A stretch of DNA of 64,000 bases from JAIBJN01 sp963784175 (lineage in GTDB: Bacteria; Actinomycetota; Thermoleophilia; Gaiellales; Gaiellaceae): the NCBI GenBank assembly GCA_963784175.1, contig CAWAQJ010000012.1, forward strand, positions 197,402 to 261,401, in the 5' to 3' direction. This document shows positions 53,593-61,281 of the stretch, in pieces. The translations under genes and the position numbers were made by a program. Each line of letters begins with the position of its first letter. Position 1 is the stretch's first letter. Under the pieces are notes generated by a model. The model saw only the letters and a program-made list of their open reading frames with translations, was not told the origin of the DNA and did no database searches.

Positions 53593-54375
53593 ATGTCGCG
53601 CCTTCGCGCCCGCTGCCCCGACTGCAAGACGCTCACTGCGGTCGCCCTGGACGGCGGCGAGTACGAGTGCCACTCCTGTGGGCGGAAGTTCGGCGCCGGG
53701 CTCGTGCGCGTCCCGCGCGCCTGGGGCGCGGACGGCGAGTCGATGGTCGAAGCCGCGTTTCTCCCGCTTCCCTATCCGGAGGCGACGGTCGTGGACGAGG
53801 ACTCGCTCACCGAGCAGAACCTCGCGCTTGCGGCGGGCCTCCCCGACCGGCCGTTGATCCTCGGCGGGTGCTGCTGCTCACACGTGGGCGCCGTCGAAGG
53901 GCTGGCGACGCGCCACGGGCGCCTGGCGGTGGTCTGGTTCGACGCGCACGGCGACCTGAACACCCCGGAGACCTCGCCGAGCGGGAACACGTGGGGGATG
54001 CCTCTGCGGATGCTCCTCGACTCGGGCACGGTCGAGCCGGCCGATGTGGCGCTCGTCGGCGCCCGCAACCTCGACCAGCCGGAGGTCGAGTTCATCGCGG
54101 CCTGCGGCCTGCGCACGGACGAGGCCGGCGTGGACGGGGCCCTCGAAGGGGCCGACGCGGTCTACGTGGCTTTCGACGTCGACGTGCTCGACCCGGACGA
54201 CGATGTCGTCCCGTTCATGCCCGAGCCGGGCGGCCTCACGCTCGTCGAGGCGGCCTCCATGCTCCGACGCATCGTCGCCGACCGCCCGCTGGCCGGAGCC
54301 GGCTTCACCGGTGTCGCCAACACTCCCGGGAACGCGGAGCCGCTCGCCCGCGTGGCCCAGGCGCTCGGGCTGTAG
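53593..54375 (+). CDS. Ureohydrolase (arginase/agmatinase fold) with an N-terminal zinc ribbon
   Basis: The 260-residue protein has a four-cysteine zinc ribbon (C8, C11, C26, C29) fused to an arginase-like domain. Metal-ligand motifs 2 and 3 are kept: VVWFDAHGDLNT (D117, H119, D121) and VAFDVDVLDPDDD. The first motif, usually GGDHS, reads GGCCCSHVGA, with three cysteines (93-95) before the histidine (H97). TAGCCT lies 7 nt before the ATG. Substrate unknown; guanidino hydrolysis is the family expectation but is not certain with this first motif. Confidence 0.75.
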   Translation: MSRLRARCPDCKTLTAVALDGGEYECHSCGRKFGAGLVRVPRAWGADGESMVEAAFLPLPYPEATVVDEDSLTEQNLALAAGLPDRPLILGGCCCSHVGAVEGLATRHGRLAVVWFDAHGDLNTPETSPSGNTWGMPLRMLLDSGTVEPADVALVGARNLDQPEVEFIAACGLRTDEAGVDGALEGADAVYVAFDVDVLDPDDDVVPFMPEPGGLTLVEAASMLRRIVADRPLAGAGFTGVANTPGNAEPLARVAQALGL

Positions 54376-54391
54376 GCCGGGCCGAACCCCG

Positions 54392-54397
54392 TAAGAT
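54392..54397 (+). promoter_or_regulatory. Candidate -10 of leaderless accD promoter
   Basis: TAAGAT lies 9 nt before the accD ATG at 54407 in the 31-nt gap after the ureohydrolase. No ribosome site is visible between them. Confidence 0.5.
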
Positions 54398-54406
54398 AGG
54401 CCGGTC

Positions 54407-55252
54407 ATGGAGAGCCGCATCGACGTGACCGTCGAGAACCGCGGGGCGGAGCGGGACCAGGACGGGAAGCGGCACCCCAACACCTGCCCGCGCTGCCACT
54501 CGCACTATCGCGAGGATGAGCTCGAGGCCACGCTTCGAGTGTGTCCTCAGTGCTCGCATCATTTTCCCGTGCGTGCACGGGTCCGGGTCGCACAGCTCGC
54601 CGACCGGGGCACGTTTGCCGAGGAGGACGCCGGACTGCGCTCGGCCGACCCGCTCGGGTTCTTCGACCTGCGCGCCTATACGGACCGCCTGGCCGAGGCC
54701 GAGGTGGCGACGGGCCTCGGCGACGCGATCATCGCCGGCGCCGCGGCGATCGAGCGCAGGCCGTGCGAGCTCGCGGTCATGGACTTCGCGTTCATGGGCG
54801 GCTCCATGGGCAGCACGGTCGGGGAGAAGTTCGCGCGCGCCTGCGAGCGCGCCGCCTCCCGACGGGTGCCGCTCGTGTGCGTCACCGCCTCTGGCGGCGC
54901 TCGCATGCAGGAGGGGATCCTCTCCCTGATGCAGCTGCCGAAGACCGTGTGCGCGGTTGACGAGCTGCACGAGGCGCGCAGCGCCTTCATCTCCGTCATG
55001 ACCCACCCGACGACCGCAGGCGTCCTGGCGAGCTTCGCCAGCCTGGGCGACGTGATCGTCTCCGAGCCGGGCGCGCTCCTCGCCTTCACCGGCCCGCGGG
55101 TCGTCCAGCAGACCACGCGCGAGAAGCTTCCGGACGACTTCGGCCTCGCCGAGTCGAACGCGCGCTTCGGGCACGTCGACGCCATCGTGCCGCGCGCCGA
55201 GCTGCGCCCGTTCGTCGGCCGCGTGCTTGCGATGTTCTCGCAGGAATCGTGA
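54407..55252 (+). CDS. accD: Acetyl-CoA carboxylase carboxyltransferase subunit beta
   Basis: The 281-residue subunit has an N-terminal zinc ribbon (CPRC and CPQC pairs) and the carboxyltransferase fold: MDFAFMGGSMGSTVGEKFAR, TASGGARMQEGILSLMQLPK, and AFTGPRVVQQT. With AccA it makes malonyl-CoA for the Fab enzymes encoded just upstream. GTGA overlap links it to accA. Confidence 0.96.
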   Translation: MESRIDVTVENRGAERDQDGKRHPNTCPRCHSHYREDELEATLRVCPQCSHHFPVRARVRVAQLADRGTFAEEDAGLRSADPLGFFDLRAYTDRLAEAEVATGLGDAIIAGAAAIERRPCELAVMDFAFMGGSMGSTVGEKFARACERAASRRVPLVCVTASGGARMQEGILSLMQLPKTVCAVDELHEARSAFISVMTHPTTAGVLASFASLGDVIVSEPGALLAFTGPRVVQQTTREKLPDDFGLAESNARFGHVDAIVPRAELRPFVGRVLAMFSQES

Positions 55253-56199
55253 GCGAGAGTCCCTCGACCCAGGCCGAAGAGCTGAAGCTCCGGGAACGCC
55301 TGGCTAAGCTCCGCGACCTTCCGCTCCTGCGGGGCGTCGGGGTCTCCGGCGAGATGGCCCGTCTCAAGCGCCAGCTCGACCGGATCGGCGAGGAGCCGAG
55401 CGAGGACGAGGTCTGGCGCTCCGTCGAGCTTGCGCGCCACCAGGACCGACCGTACACGCTCGACTATGTCGAGCGGATCTTCGACGACTTCGTCGAGCTG
55501 CATGGTGACCGGGCCTTTGCGGACGACCCGGCGATCGTCGCGGGGCTCGCCCGCTTCGACGGCCGTACCATCGTCCTCGTCGGGCACCAGAAGGGCCGGG
55601 ACATCCGGGAGCGCACGCACCGCAACTTCGGGATGACCTACCCGGAGGGCTACCGCAAGGCAATGCGCGCGATGGAGATGGCCGACCGGCACCGCTTCCC
55701 GGTCGTGACGCTGGTCGACACGCCGGGCGCCTACCCGGGTGTCACCGCCGAGCAGCACGGGCAGGGCGGGTGGATCGCCCGCTGCCAGCTCTTGATGACC
55801 CGGCTCGGCGTCCCGACGGTGGCGTGCGTCATCGGGGAGGGCGGGTCGGGTGGCGCGGTCGCGATCGCGCTCGCCGACCGCGTGCTCATGCAGCAGAACG
55901 CGATCTACTCGGTCATCTCTCCCGAAGGCTGCGCCGCCATCCTCTGGCGCGACGCCGGCGAGGCCAAGAAAGCCGCCGCGGCGTTCAAGCCGGATGCCGT
56001 TCACTGCCAGGAGCTCGGCGTCGTGGACGGGATCGTCCCGGAACCGCCGGGCGGGGCCCATACGGACCACGACGAGGCGGCGCGTCTTCTCGCGGAGGCT
56101 CTGAAGGGCTCCCTGGCCGAGACCGAGCCCCTCGATCCCGACGAGCGCCGACGCCTGCGGCGACGCCGTTTCAGGGCGATGGGCCTCTACCTCGAGTAG
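55249..56199 (+). CDS. accA: Acetyl-CoA carboxylase carboxyltransferase subunit alpha
   Basis: The 316-residue subunit has RPYTLDYVERIFDDFVELHG, GHQKGRDIRERTHRNFGM, DTPGAYPGVTAEQHGQ and GEGGSGGAVAIALADRVL. Separate AccA and AccD subunits, rather than the fused AccD-type carboxylases common in actinobacteria, fit this lineage. The carrier (accB) and biotin carboxylase (accC) genes are not in the window. Confidence 0.96.
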   Translation: MSESPSTQAEELKLRERLAKLRDLPLLRGVGVSGEMARLKRQLDRIGEEPSEDEVWRSVELARHQDRPYTLDYVERIFDDFVELHGDRAFADDPAIVAGLARFDGRTIVLVGHQKGRDIRERTHRNFGMTYPEGYRKAMRAMEMADRHRFPVVTLVDTPGAYPGVTAEQHGQGGWIARCQLLMTRLGVPTVACVIGEGGSGGAVAIALADRVLMQQNAIYSVISPEGCAAILWRDAGEAKKAAAAFKPDAVHCQELGVVDGIVPEPPGGAHTDHDEAARLLAEALKGSLAETEPLDPDERRRLRRRRFRAMGLYLE

Positions 56200-56408
56200 A
56201 GGGTAGGACCTCCGCAATCCACAGCGTCCACAGGGTTATCCCCGTGTCCTGTGATCCCTTGTCCAAAGGCAAGGGGCCGGTACGAAGACCGGCCCCCGTG
56301 TCAGCCAACCCCCCGGTCGGCGAATCGAAGAGGATGTCTCTTGATACCCCGCCGCGGACGCTCCAAACCTCGCGCGTGAAAATTCCTCGCGCAGGCATGC
56401 TGTAGACC
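56200..56408 (+). other. accA-ligD intergenic region with three adjacent hairpins
   Basis: The 209-nt gap contains three inverted repeats in a row: 56229-56246 (7-bp arms with one mismatch, TTAT loop), 56256-56275 (CCCTTG/CAAGGG) and 56273-56296 (perfect 9-bp GGGGCCGGT/ACCGGCCCC around ACGAAG). The last would serve as an accA terminator, though no T-run follows. The second and third share bases and exclude each other. The repeats and the two sequences like DnaA boxes (AATCCACA, TTATCCCC) make this a candidate structured RNA. No gene is seen. Confidence 0.5.
56273..56296 (+). terminator. Strong hairpin downstream of accA
   Basis: GGGGCCGGT and ACCGGCCCC form a perfect 9-bp stem with a 6-nt loop, the most stable hairpin in the gap. 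No U-tract follows, so termination efficiency is uncertain. Confidence 0.55.
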
Positions 56409-58730
56409 GTGGCGCGCCTTCGGGAGTACGAGCGCAAGCGGTCGAAAGGGGCCACGCCCGAGCCGTTCGGCGAGGGCGGCGGAGTGTCCGCGAAACCGAT
56501 CTTCGTCGTGCAGCGCCACGATGCGCGACGCCTCCACTACGACTTTCGCCTGGAGCGCGACGGCGCCCTGGCGAGCTGGGCCGTGCCGAAGGGCGTGCCG
56601 CTCGAGACCGGGCAGCGCCATCTCGCTGTCCACGTCGAGGACCACCCACTGGAGTACGCGACGTTCGCGGGCGAGATCCCGGCGGGCCAGTACGGAGCAG
56701 GAACTGTCGAGATCTGGGACTCGGGTACCTACGACCTTCTGGAGGAGAAGCGCGACGGCGGCCTGACCGTTCGTCTCGAGGGGAAGCGCCTCCGCGGCGT
56801 GTGGACGCTCGTGCCGGCGAAGCTCGACGGCGACGAGAAGAACTGGCTCCTCCTCCGCAAGCAGGACGATTCCGCTCCTGCTCTGCTCAAGCGCGGGCCC
56901 GAGTACTCGCCCATGCTCGCGACGCTTTCCGAGCGCGTGCCCAGGGGGTCGGGCTGGTCCTACGAGGTGAAGTGGGACGGGTACCGCGCAATCGCCAGGG
57001 TCGCCGGCGGGGAGGCAACGCTCACGAGCCGCCGCGGGCTCGACATGACCGAGCGCTTCGCAGTCGTTGCCCGGGCGCTCGAGCGCGCGGTCCGCACGCC
57101 GGACGTCGTCCTCGACGGGGAGGTCTGCGCGCTCGACGCGGAAGGGCGCGCGAGCTTCTCGGTCATGCAGCAGGGGTCCGGCCCGCTCGTCCTGTACGTG
57201 TTCGACGTCCTCGAGGTCGACGGCGAGCCCGTGACCGACCTGCCCCTTCGCGAACGCCGCGAGCGTCTGGAAGAGGTCGTGAACTTCCGCGATGCGATCA
57301 GGCTGTCGTCTGCCTTCGACGACGGCGAGGCGCTCTTCGAGGCAGCGAAGGAGCAGGAACTGGAAGGGATCGTCGCCAAGAAGATCGAGTCCAAGTACCA
57401 CTCCGGGCGGCGAACCCGCGACTGGCTCAAGGTGAAGACCCAGGGCCGGCAGGAGTTCCTCGTCGCCGGCTACACCAAGGGCCAGGGACGGCGCGCAGAC
57501 CGCTTCGGCTCGCTCGTCCTGGCCGTCCGGGGCGGCGCCGAGCTCGAGTACGTCGGGAACGTCGGCACCGGCTTCACCGAGGACGAGATCGACCGGCTGC
57601 TGGCGAAGCTCCGCCCGCTGCGACGTGACACCACGCCCTTCGCCGAGGTGCCGAAGATGCCCAAGGTGCGGAGGGACGACGTTGTCTGGGTCGAGCCCCA
57701 GTTGGTCGCCGAGGTCAAGTTCGCCCAGTGGACGCACGACGGGCGTCTGCGTGCGCCCGTGTACGAAGGGCTCCGTGAGGACAAGGAGACAACCGACGTG
57801 CACCGTGAAGAGGAACCGCTCCCGGACGAGATCCGCAAGGGCAAACGGACGCTCAAGCTCTCGAATCTCGACAAGGACTTCTGGCCGGAGGAGGGGGTGA
57901 CGAAGGGCGACCTGATCGCGTACTACCGCGAGGTTGCTTCCGTGCTCGTGCCGCACCTTCGCGACCGCCCGTTCACGATGAAGCGGTATCCCGACGGCTG
58001 GCAGGGCAAGCACTTCTTCCAGAAGGACGCCCCCTCGCACATGCCCGACTGGATCCCGACGTTTTCCTACCGCTCGACGTCGCGGCAGACGAGGGAGAAG
58101 CGGACGCTCCGCTACGCGCTCGTCAACGACGAGCTCGGGCTGCTCTGGATGGCGAACATGGGCTGCATCGACATGAACACCTGGTACTCCAGGGCGGACA
58201 AGCCCGACCGGCCGGACTGGGTGCTCTTCGACCTCGATCCCTCGCCGGATGTGGGCTTTCCAGAGGTCGTGCGAGTTGCCCGGCTCGTCAAGGACGTGCT
58301 CGATGCCCTCGGGCTGGTCGGCGTGCCGAAGACGAGTGGCGCCGACGGCTTCCACGTGCTCGTGCCGATCCAGCGCCGCCACACATACGCGCAGGCCCGC
58401 GAGTTCTCCGAGATCGTCGCCGGCACGCTCGCCCGTCTGCATCCCGGTCTCGTCACGACCGAGTGGGCGAAGGCGAAGCGCCGCGGCGTGCTCATCGACT
58501 CGAACCAGAACGGCGAGGGGAAGACGATCGCCTCGGTCTACTCGGTCCGTCCCAACGCGGGCGCCCCGGTCTCGACCCCGCTCCGGTGGGACGAGGTGAC
58601 CGAGGACCTCGATCCGACCGCCTTCACGATGGAGGTCGTGCTCGGCCGTGTCGAGCGTGACGGCGATCTCTTCTCGGACGTGCTCGAGCTCAAGCAGGCG
58701 CTCGGGCCCGCCCTGCGCGAGATCAAGTAG
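56409..58730 (+). CDS. ligD: LigD-type multifunctional DNA repair ligase (PE-ligase-polymerase)
   Basis: The 773-residue protein has three NHEJ modules in the order phosphoesterase (FVVQRHDARRLHYDFRLERD, HPLEYATFAGEIPAGQYGAG), ATP-dependent ligase (nucleotidyl lysine K188 in YEVKWDGYRA; GIVAKKIESKYHSG) and primase-type polymerase (LSNLDKDFWPEEGVTKGDLI, MNTWYSRADKPDRPDWVLFD, LDPSPDVGFPEVVRVA). That is the Pseudomonas-type order, unlike the polymerase-first order of mycobacteria. It starts with GTG at 56409. No Ku gene is present nearby. It ends convergent with and overlapping the GNAT gene by 8 nt. Confidence 0.93.
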   Translation: MARLREYERKRSKGATPEPFGEGGGVSAKPIFVVQRHDARRLHYDFRLERDGALASWAVPKGVPLETGQRHLAVHVEDHPLEYATFAGEIPAGQYGAGTVEIWDSGTYDLLEEKRDGGLTVRLEGKRLRGVWTLVPAKLDGDEKNWLLLRKQDDSAPALLKRGPEYSPMLATLSERVPRGSGWSYEVKWDGYRAIARVAGGEATLTSRRGLDMTERFAVVARALERAVRTPDVVLDGEVCALDAEGRASFSVMQQGSGPLVLYVFDVLEVDGEPVTDLPLRERRERLEEVVNFRDAIRLSSAFDDGEALFEAAKEQELEGIVAKKIESKYHSGRRTRDWLKVKTQGRQEFLVAGYTKGQGRRADRFGSLVLAVRGGAELEYVGNVGTGFTEDEIDRLLAKLRPLRRDTTPFAEVPKMPKVRRDDVVWVEPQLVAEVKFAQWTHDGRLRAPVYEGLREDKETTDVHREEEPLPDEIRKGKRTLKLSNLDKDFWPEEGVTKGDLIAYYREVASVLVPHLRDRPFTMKRYPDGWQGKHFFQKDAPSHMPDWIPTFSYRSTSRQTREKRTLRYALVNDELGLLWMANMGCIDMNTWYSRADKPDRPDWVLFDLDPSPDVGFPEVVRVARLVKDVLDALGLVGVPKTSGADGFHVLVPIQRRHTYAQAREFSEIVAGTLARLHPGLVTTEWAKAKRRGVLIDSNQNGEGKTIASVYSVRPNAGAPVSTPLRWDEVTEDLDPTAFTMEVVLGRVERDGDLFSDVLELKQALGPALREIK

Positions 58731-59517
58731 GGGTCGGCGCCGTCTGGGCGGGCTTCCTGAGGAAGCTCCAGGTGTGGCCTGCGGTCTCGAAGCCGAGGCG
58801 CGCGTACAGCTCCTGCGCCGGGCTTCCGTCGTTCGCGACCAGGAAGAGGAAGTCGTGGCCCGAGGCCAGCGCCTCTTCGACGGCGCGCAGCACGACTGCG
58901 GACGCCAGGCCCTTGCCGCGCTGGTCCGGCGAGGTCGCGACGTCCTCGACCTGAGCGGTTCTGCCGTCGGAGTAGAGGTCGGTCGCGCTCACTACCCTTC
59001 CGCTCTCGCGCACGGCGAAGTGGCGCCCGGCACCCACCTCGTTCCAGAGTGCGTTCGCGTCCAGGAGCATGCTCACGACCTCGTCGGACTCCGCCCAGGG
59101 CTCGCTTCGCCCGATCTCCTCGCGGAAGTCCCTGAGCTCGTCGACGGGGACCTCGTCGACCCGGACCGAGCCGGTGTCGTGCTCCCCGCCACCGCGGTAC
59201 ACCATGTGGACGAGCCGGTCGGACTCCCACCCCAGGCGCCTGAGGAACGGCGCGCACGCGGCCCCGACGTCGTCGCTGGAGGTCTCCACGCGCCGGTAGG
59301 CGTGGCCCGCGTCGGAGTGCAGCAGCTCGGCGTCGGATGCGATCTCGCCGGGGTCGACGTGGCCGTGCGCCTCCACGCACACCGTGTTCAGGTCCCAGAC
59401 CTGCGGAAAGCGCCAATTGAAGTACGCGTGACCGAAGCGGAAGGGGATGATGCGCTGCGCCGAGCGCGTGCGCATGGCCCGCTCGAAGGCGATCGCTCGC
59501 TCGAAGTCGGAGGACAA
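58723..59517 (-). CDS. GNAT-family acetyltransferase
   Basis: The 264-residue protein has two related lobes; the second carries the acetyl-CoA motif A as VEDVATSPDQRGKGLASAVV and motif B FLFLVANDGSPAQELYARLG. The first lobe (FRFGHAYFNWRFPQVWDLNT) matches actinobacterial two-lobe GNAT proteins. The start is uncertain: TTG at 59517 keeps the conserved N-terminus but AGGAGG is only 1 nt away; ATG at 59475 is an alternative. Substrate unknown. It follows the HD-GYP gene with 5 nt between. Confidence 0.82.
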   Translation of the reverse strand: MSSDFERAIAFERAMRTRSAQRIIPFRFGHAYFNWRFPQVWDLNTVCVEAHGHVDPGEIASDAELLHSDAGHAYRRVETSSDDVGAACAPFLRRLGWESDRLVHMVYRGGGEHDTGSVRVDEVPVDELRDFREEIGRSEPWAESDEVVSMLLDANALWNEVGAGRHFAVRESGRVVSATDLYSDGRTAQVEDVATSPDQRGKGLASAVVLRAVEEALASGHDFLFLVANDGSPAQELYARLGFETAGHTWSFLRKPAQTAPTPT

Positions 59518-59522
59518 GCCTC

Positions 59523-60935
59523 CTAGACTGCCACGCCGAGGACGAGCGCCGCGTCTCGTGCGAGCACGCGCTCGAGGGCTGCAACGCAGCCGCGGTCGAA
59601 AGCCGAGCCGGTCTGCTCGTGGAGCAGGCCGATCGCCTTGTCGTGCGTCCAGGCGTCTCGGTAGACGCGGACGGAGAGGAGCGCGTCGTACACGTCGCAG
59701 ACGGTGAGGATGCGCGTCTCCAGGTCGAGGTCGAGCGCCGTGCGGCCGTTCGGGTAGCCGCCGCCGTCGAGCCGCTCGTGGTGGTCGAGCACGAGCCGCC
59801 TCACGAGATCGGAGAACCCGCCGAGCTCTCCGAGGAGCTTGTGACCCCACTCGGGATGCCGCTTGATGACCGCGAACTCCTCCTCGTCGAGCGAGCCGGG
59901 CTTCTTGAGGATCTCGTCGGGGACAGAGAGCTTGCCGATGTCGTGGAGCAGGCCGCCGGTGGCCAGCGAGCGCAGCCGGTTCGGCGGGAGACCGAGCTCC
60001 TCGCCGACGAGGACGGCCCGCAGGGCGACGCGGCGCGTGTGCCCCTCGGTGTACTCGTCCTTCTGGGCGAGCCGAAGCGTCAGCGCGCTCACGCGAGCGC
60101 CGAGGAACGCCTGCTCTGCCTGCACGAGCTCGCCGGCGCGCGGCCCGCCGGTGAGTGCGCGCGAGGGCTGCGCCCGGCTCAGGTCGATGGCGACCGGAAT
60201 TCCGACGAGGGCGATGCCGAGGAGCTCGAAGGCGTGGCCGAGCCACCACCCGAGCTGCATGTAGTTGAGGACGAGAGCGGCGACGAGCGCGGTCGCGAGG
60301 AAGGAGATGCCGAGGACAACCAGTAGGTCGGCGCGGCGGCGGGTGAGGAGGTACGTGTTGATCGCCCGCACGCCGAGGAAGGCGTAGAGGAGAAGTCCGA
60401 CCGCGAGCAGGCTGAGGGCCAGCGGGCCGCCGGCCTCGGGGACGTTGGGGACGACGCTCGGGACGAGCATTCCCACGGCGCCCAGCATTGCGATGGCGAC
60501 GATGAGGACGACCTGGAGCACGACCAGCCGGTTCACGCTTTGCGGCTCGTTCATGGTGGGCAGGGCGGCGAGCGCGAGCACGGCGGCGCCGAGAAGCAGC
60601 GTCGCGCCGCCCGTGAAGGCGCCGAGCCCGCCCTCGTAGCCCATGATCACGCCCGGGGTCGCGAGGCCGTGGAGTGCGAGCAGCGCGGCCATGACGGAGA
60701 AGGCGGTTCCCACGAGGACGGTGCGCGCGTCGTTGCGGCGCCAGCCCACGATCGTCAGCGCGAGGGCCGCGGCGGTGGCGAGGACGGCGCCGAACCCGAC
60801 GCCCCAGAAGTGGACGCCGCTGCCGGGCATCGCCTCGTGCCTGCCGACCAGGAGGAGAACGGTTGCGGGAAGGGCGACTCCGGCCGCGCAAACAGCGATT
60901 GCGGACGCGGTCTGCCGCCTCAACATCGTTCGCAT
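59523..60935 (-). CDS. Membrane HD-GYP domain protein (probable cyclic-di-GMP phosphodiesterase)
   Basis: The 470-residue protein has about eight N-terminal membrane helices (residues 10-255) and a C-terminal HD-GYP domain: the HD dyad in GGLLHDIGKLSVPDEILKKP, HPEWGHKLL, and the hallmark HHERLDGGGYPNGR. HD-GYP enzymes hydrolyse cyclic di-GMP or cGAMP. The membrane part resembles 7TM sensor regions, suggesting signal input. The ATG is at 60935 without a clear ribosome site. Confidence 0.9.
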   Translation of the reverse strand: MRTMLRRQTASAIAVCAAGVALPATVLLLVGRHEAMPGSGVHFWGVGFGAVLATAAALALTIVGWRRNDARTVLVGTAFSVMAALLALHGLATPGVIMGYEGGLGAFTGGATLLLGAAVLALAALPTMNEPQSVNRLVVLQVVLIVAIAMLGAVGMLVPSVVPNVPEAGGPLALSLLAVGLLLYAFLGVRAINTYLLTRRRADLLVVLGISFLATALVAALVLNYMQLGWWLGHAFELLGIALVGIPVAIDLSRAQPSRALTGGPRAGELVQAEQAFLGARVSALTLRLAQKDEYTEGHTRRVALRAVLVGEELGLPPNRLRSLATGGLLHDIGKLSVPDEILKKPGSLDEEEFAVIKRHPEWGHKLLGELGGFSDLVRRLVLDHHERLDGGGYPNGRTALDLDLETRILTVCDVYDALLSVRVYRDAWTHDKAIGLLHEQTGSAFDRGCVAALERVLARDAALVLGVAV

Positions 60936-61281
60936 AGGACGCTGTATCGGCCGAAGCGCGCGTCGAGTTAACGGTCAAGCACGAGCTTGACGGAAAACGA
61001 TTTGCTCATTGACACCCGTTTCGGCCGGGTGAGAGACTTGCGCCGTTCAATTCGACGCCCCAGGGCAGGAGGGGAACGACGATGCCGTCTCGATCCTCTT
61101 GGGTGGTCCTTGCCGTGGCCGCTCAAAGCGCGACCAGCTCGGCGTGGACCGGGGGCTCCGACTAACAGGCTCTCCGCAGTCCGGGACGAGAGGGAAAGGA
61201 GATACGCAGGTCGAGACTCGCTCAGTCCGTGCAGGCGACATCAATTTCGAGTCATTGCCCATTTTGGGCAGGAGGGGGAGC
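60936..61281. other. HD-GYP/M36 divergent gap with no recognised gene
   Basis: The 346-nt gap has a TTGACA hexamer (61009-61014), a CACCCG/CGGGTG hairpin at 61013-61031 and, at the far end, the GGAGG ribosome site of the M36 gene. A leader of about 250 nt before a secreted enzyme is long for this genome, where most genes look leaderless. I considered cyclic di-nucleotide riboswitches but could not fit the sequence to a known consensus. Confidence 0.4.

Noticed and set aside
60936..61281. Cyclic di-GMP or cyclic di-AMP riboswitch before the M36 gene
   Set aside because: The sequence could not be fitted to the known conserved cores; kept only as an unexplained long leader.
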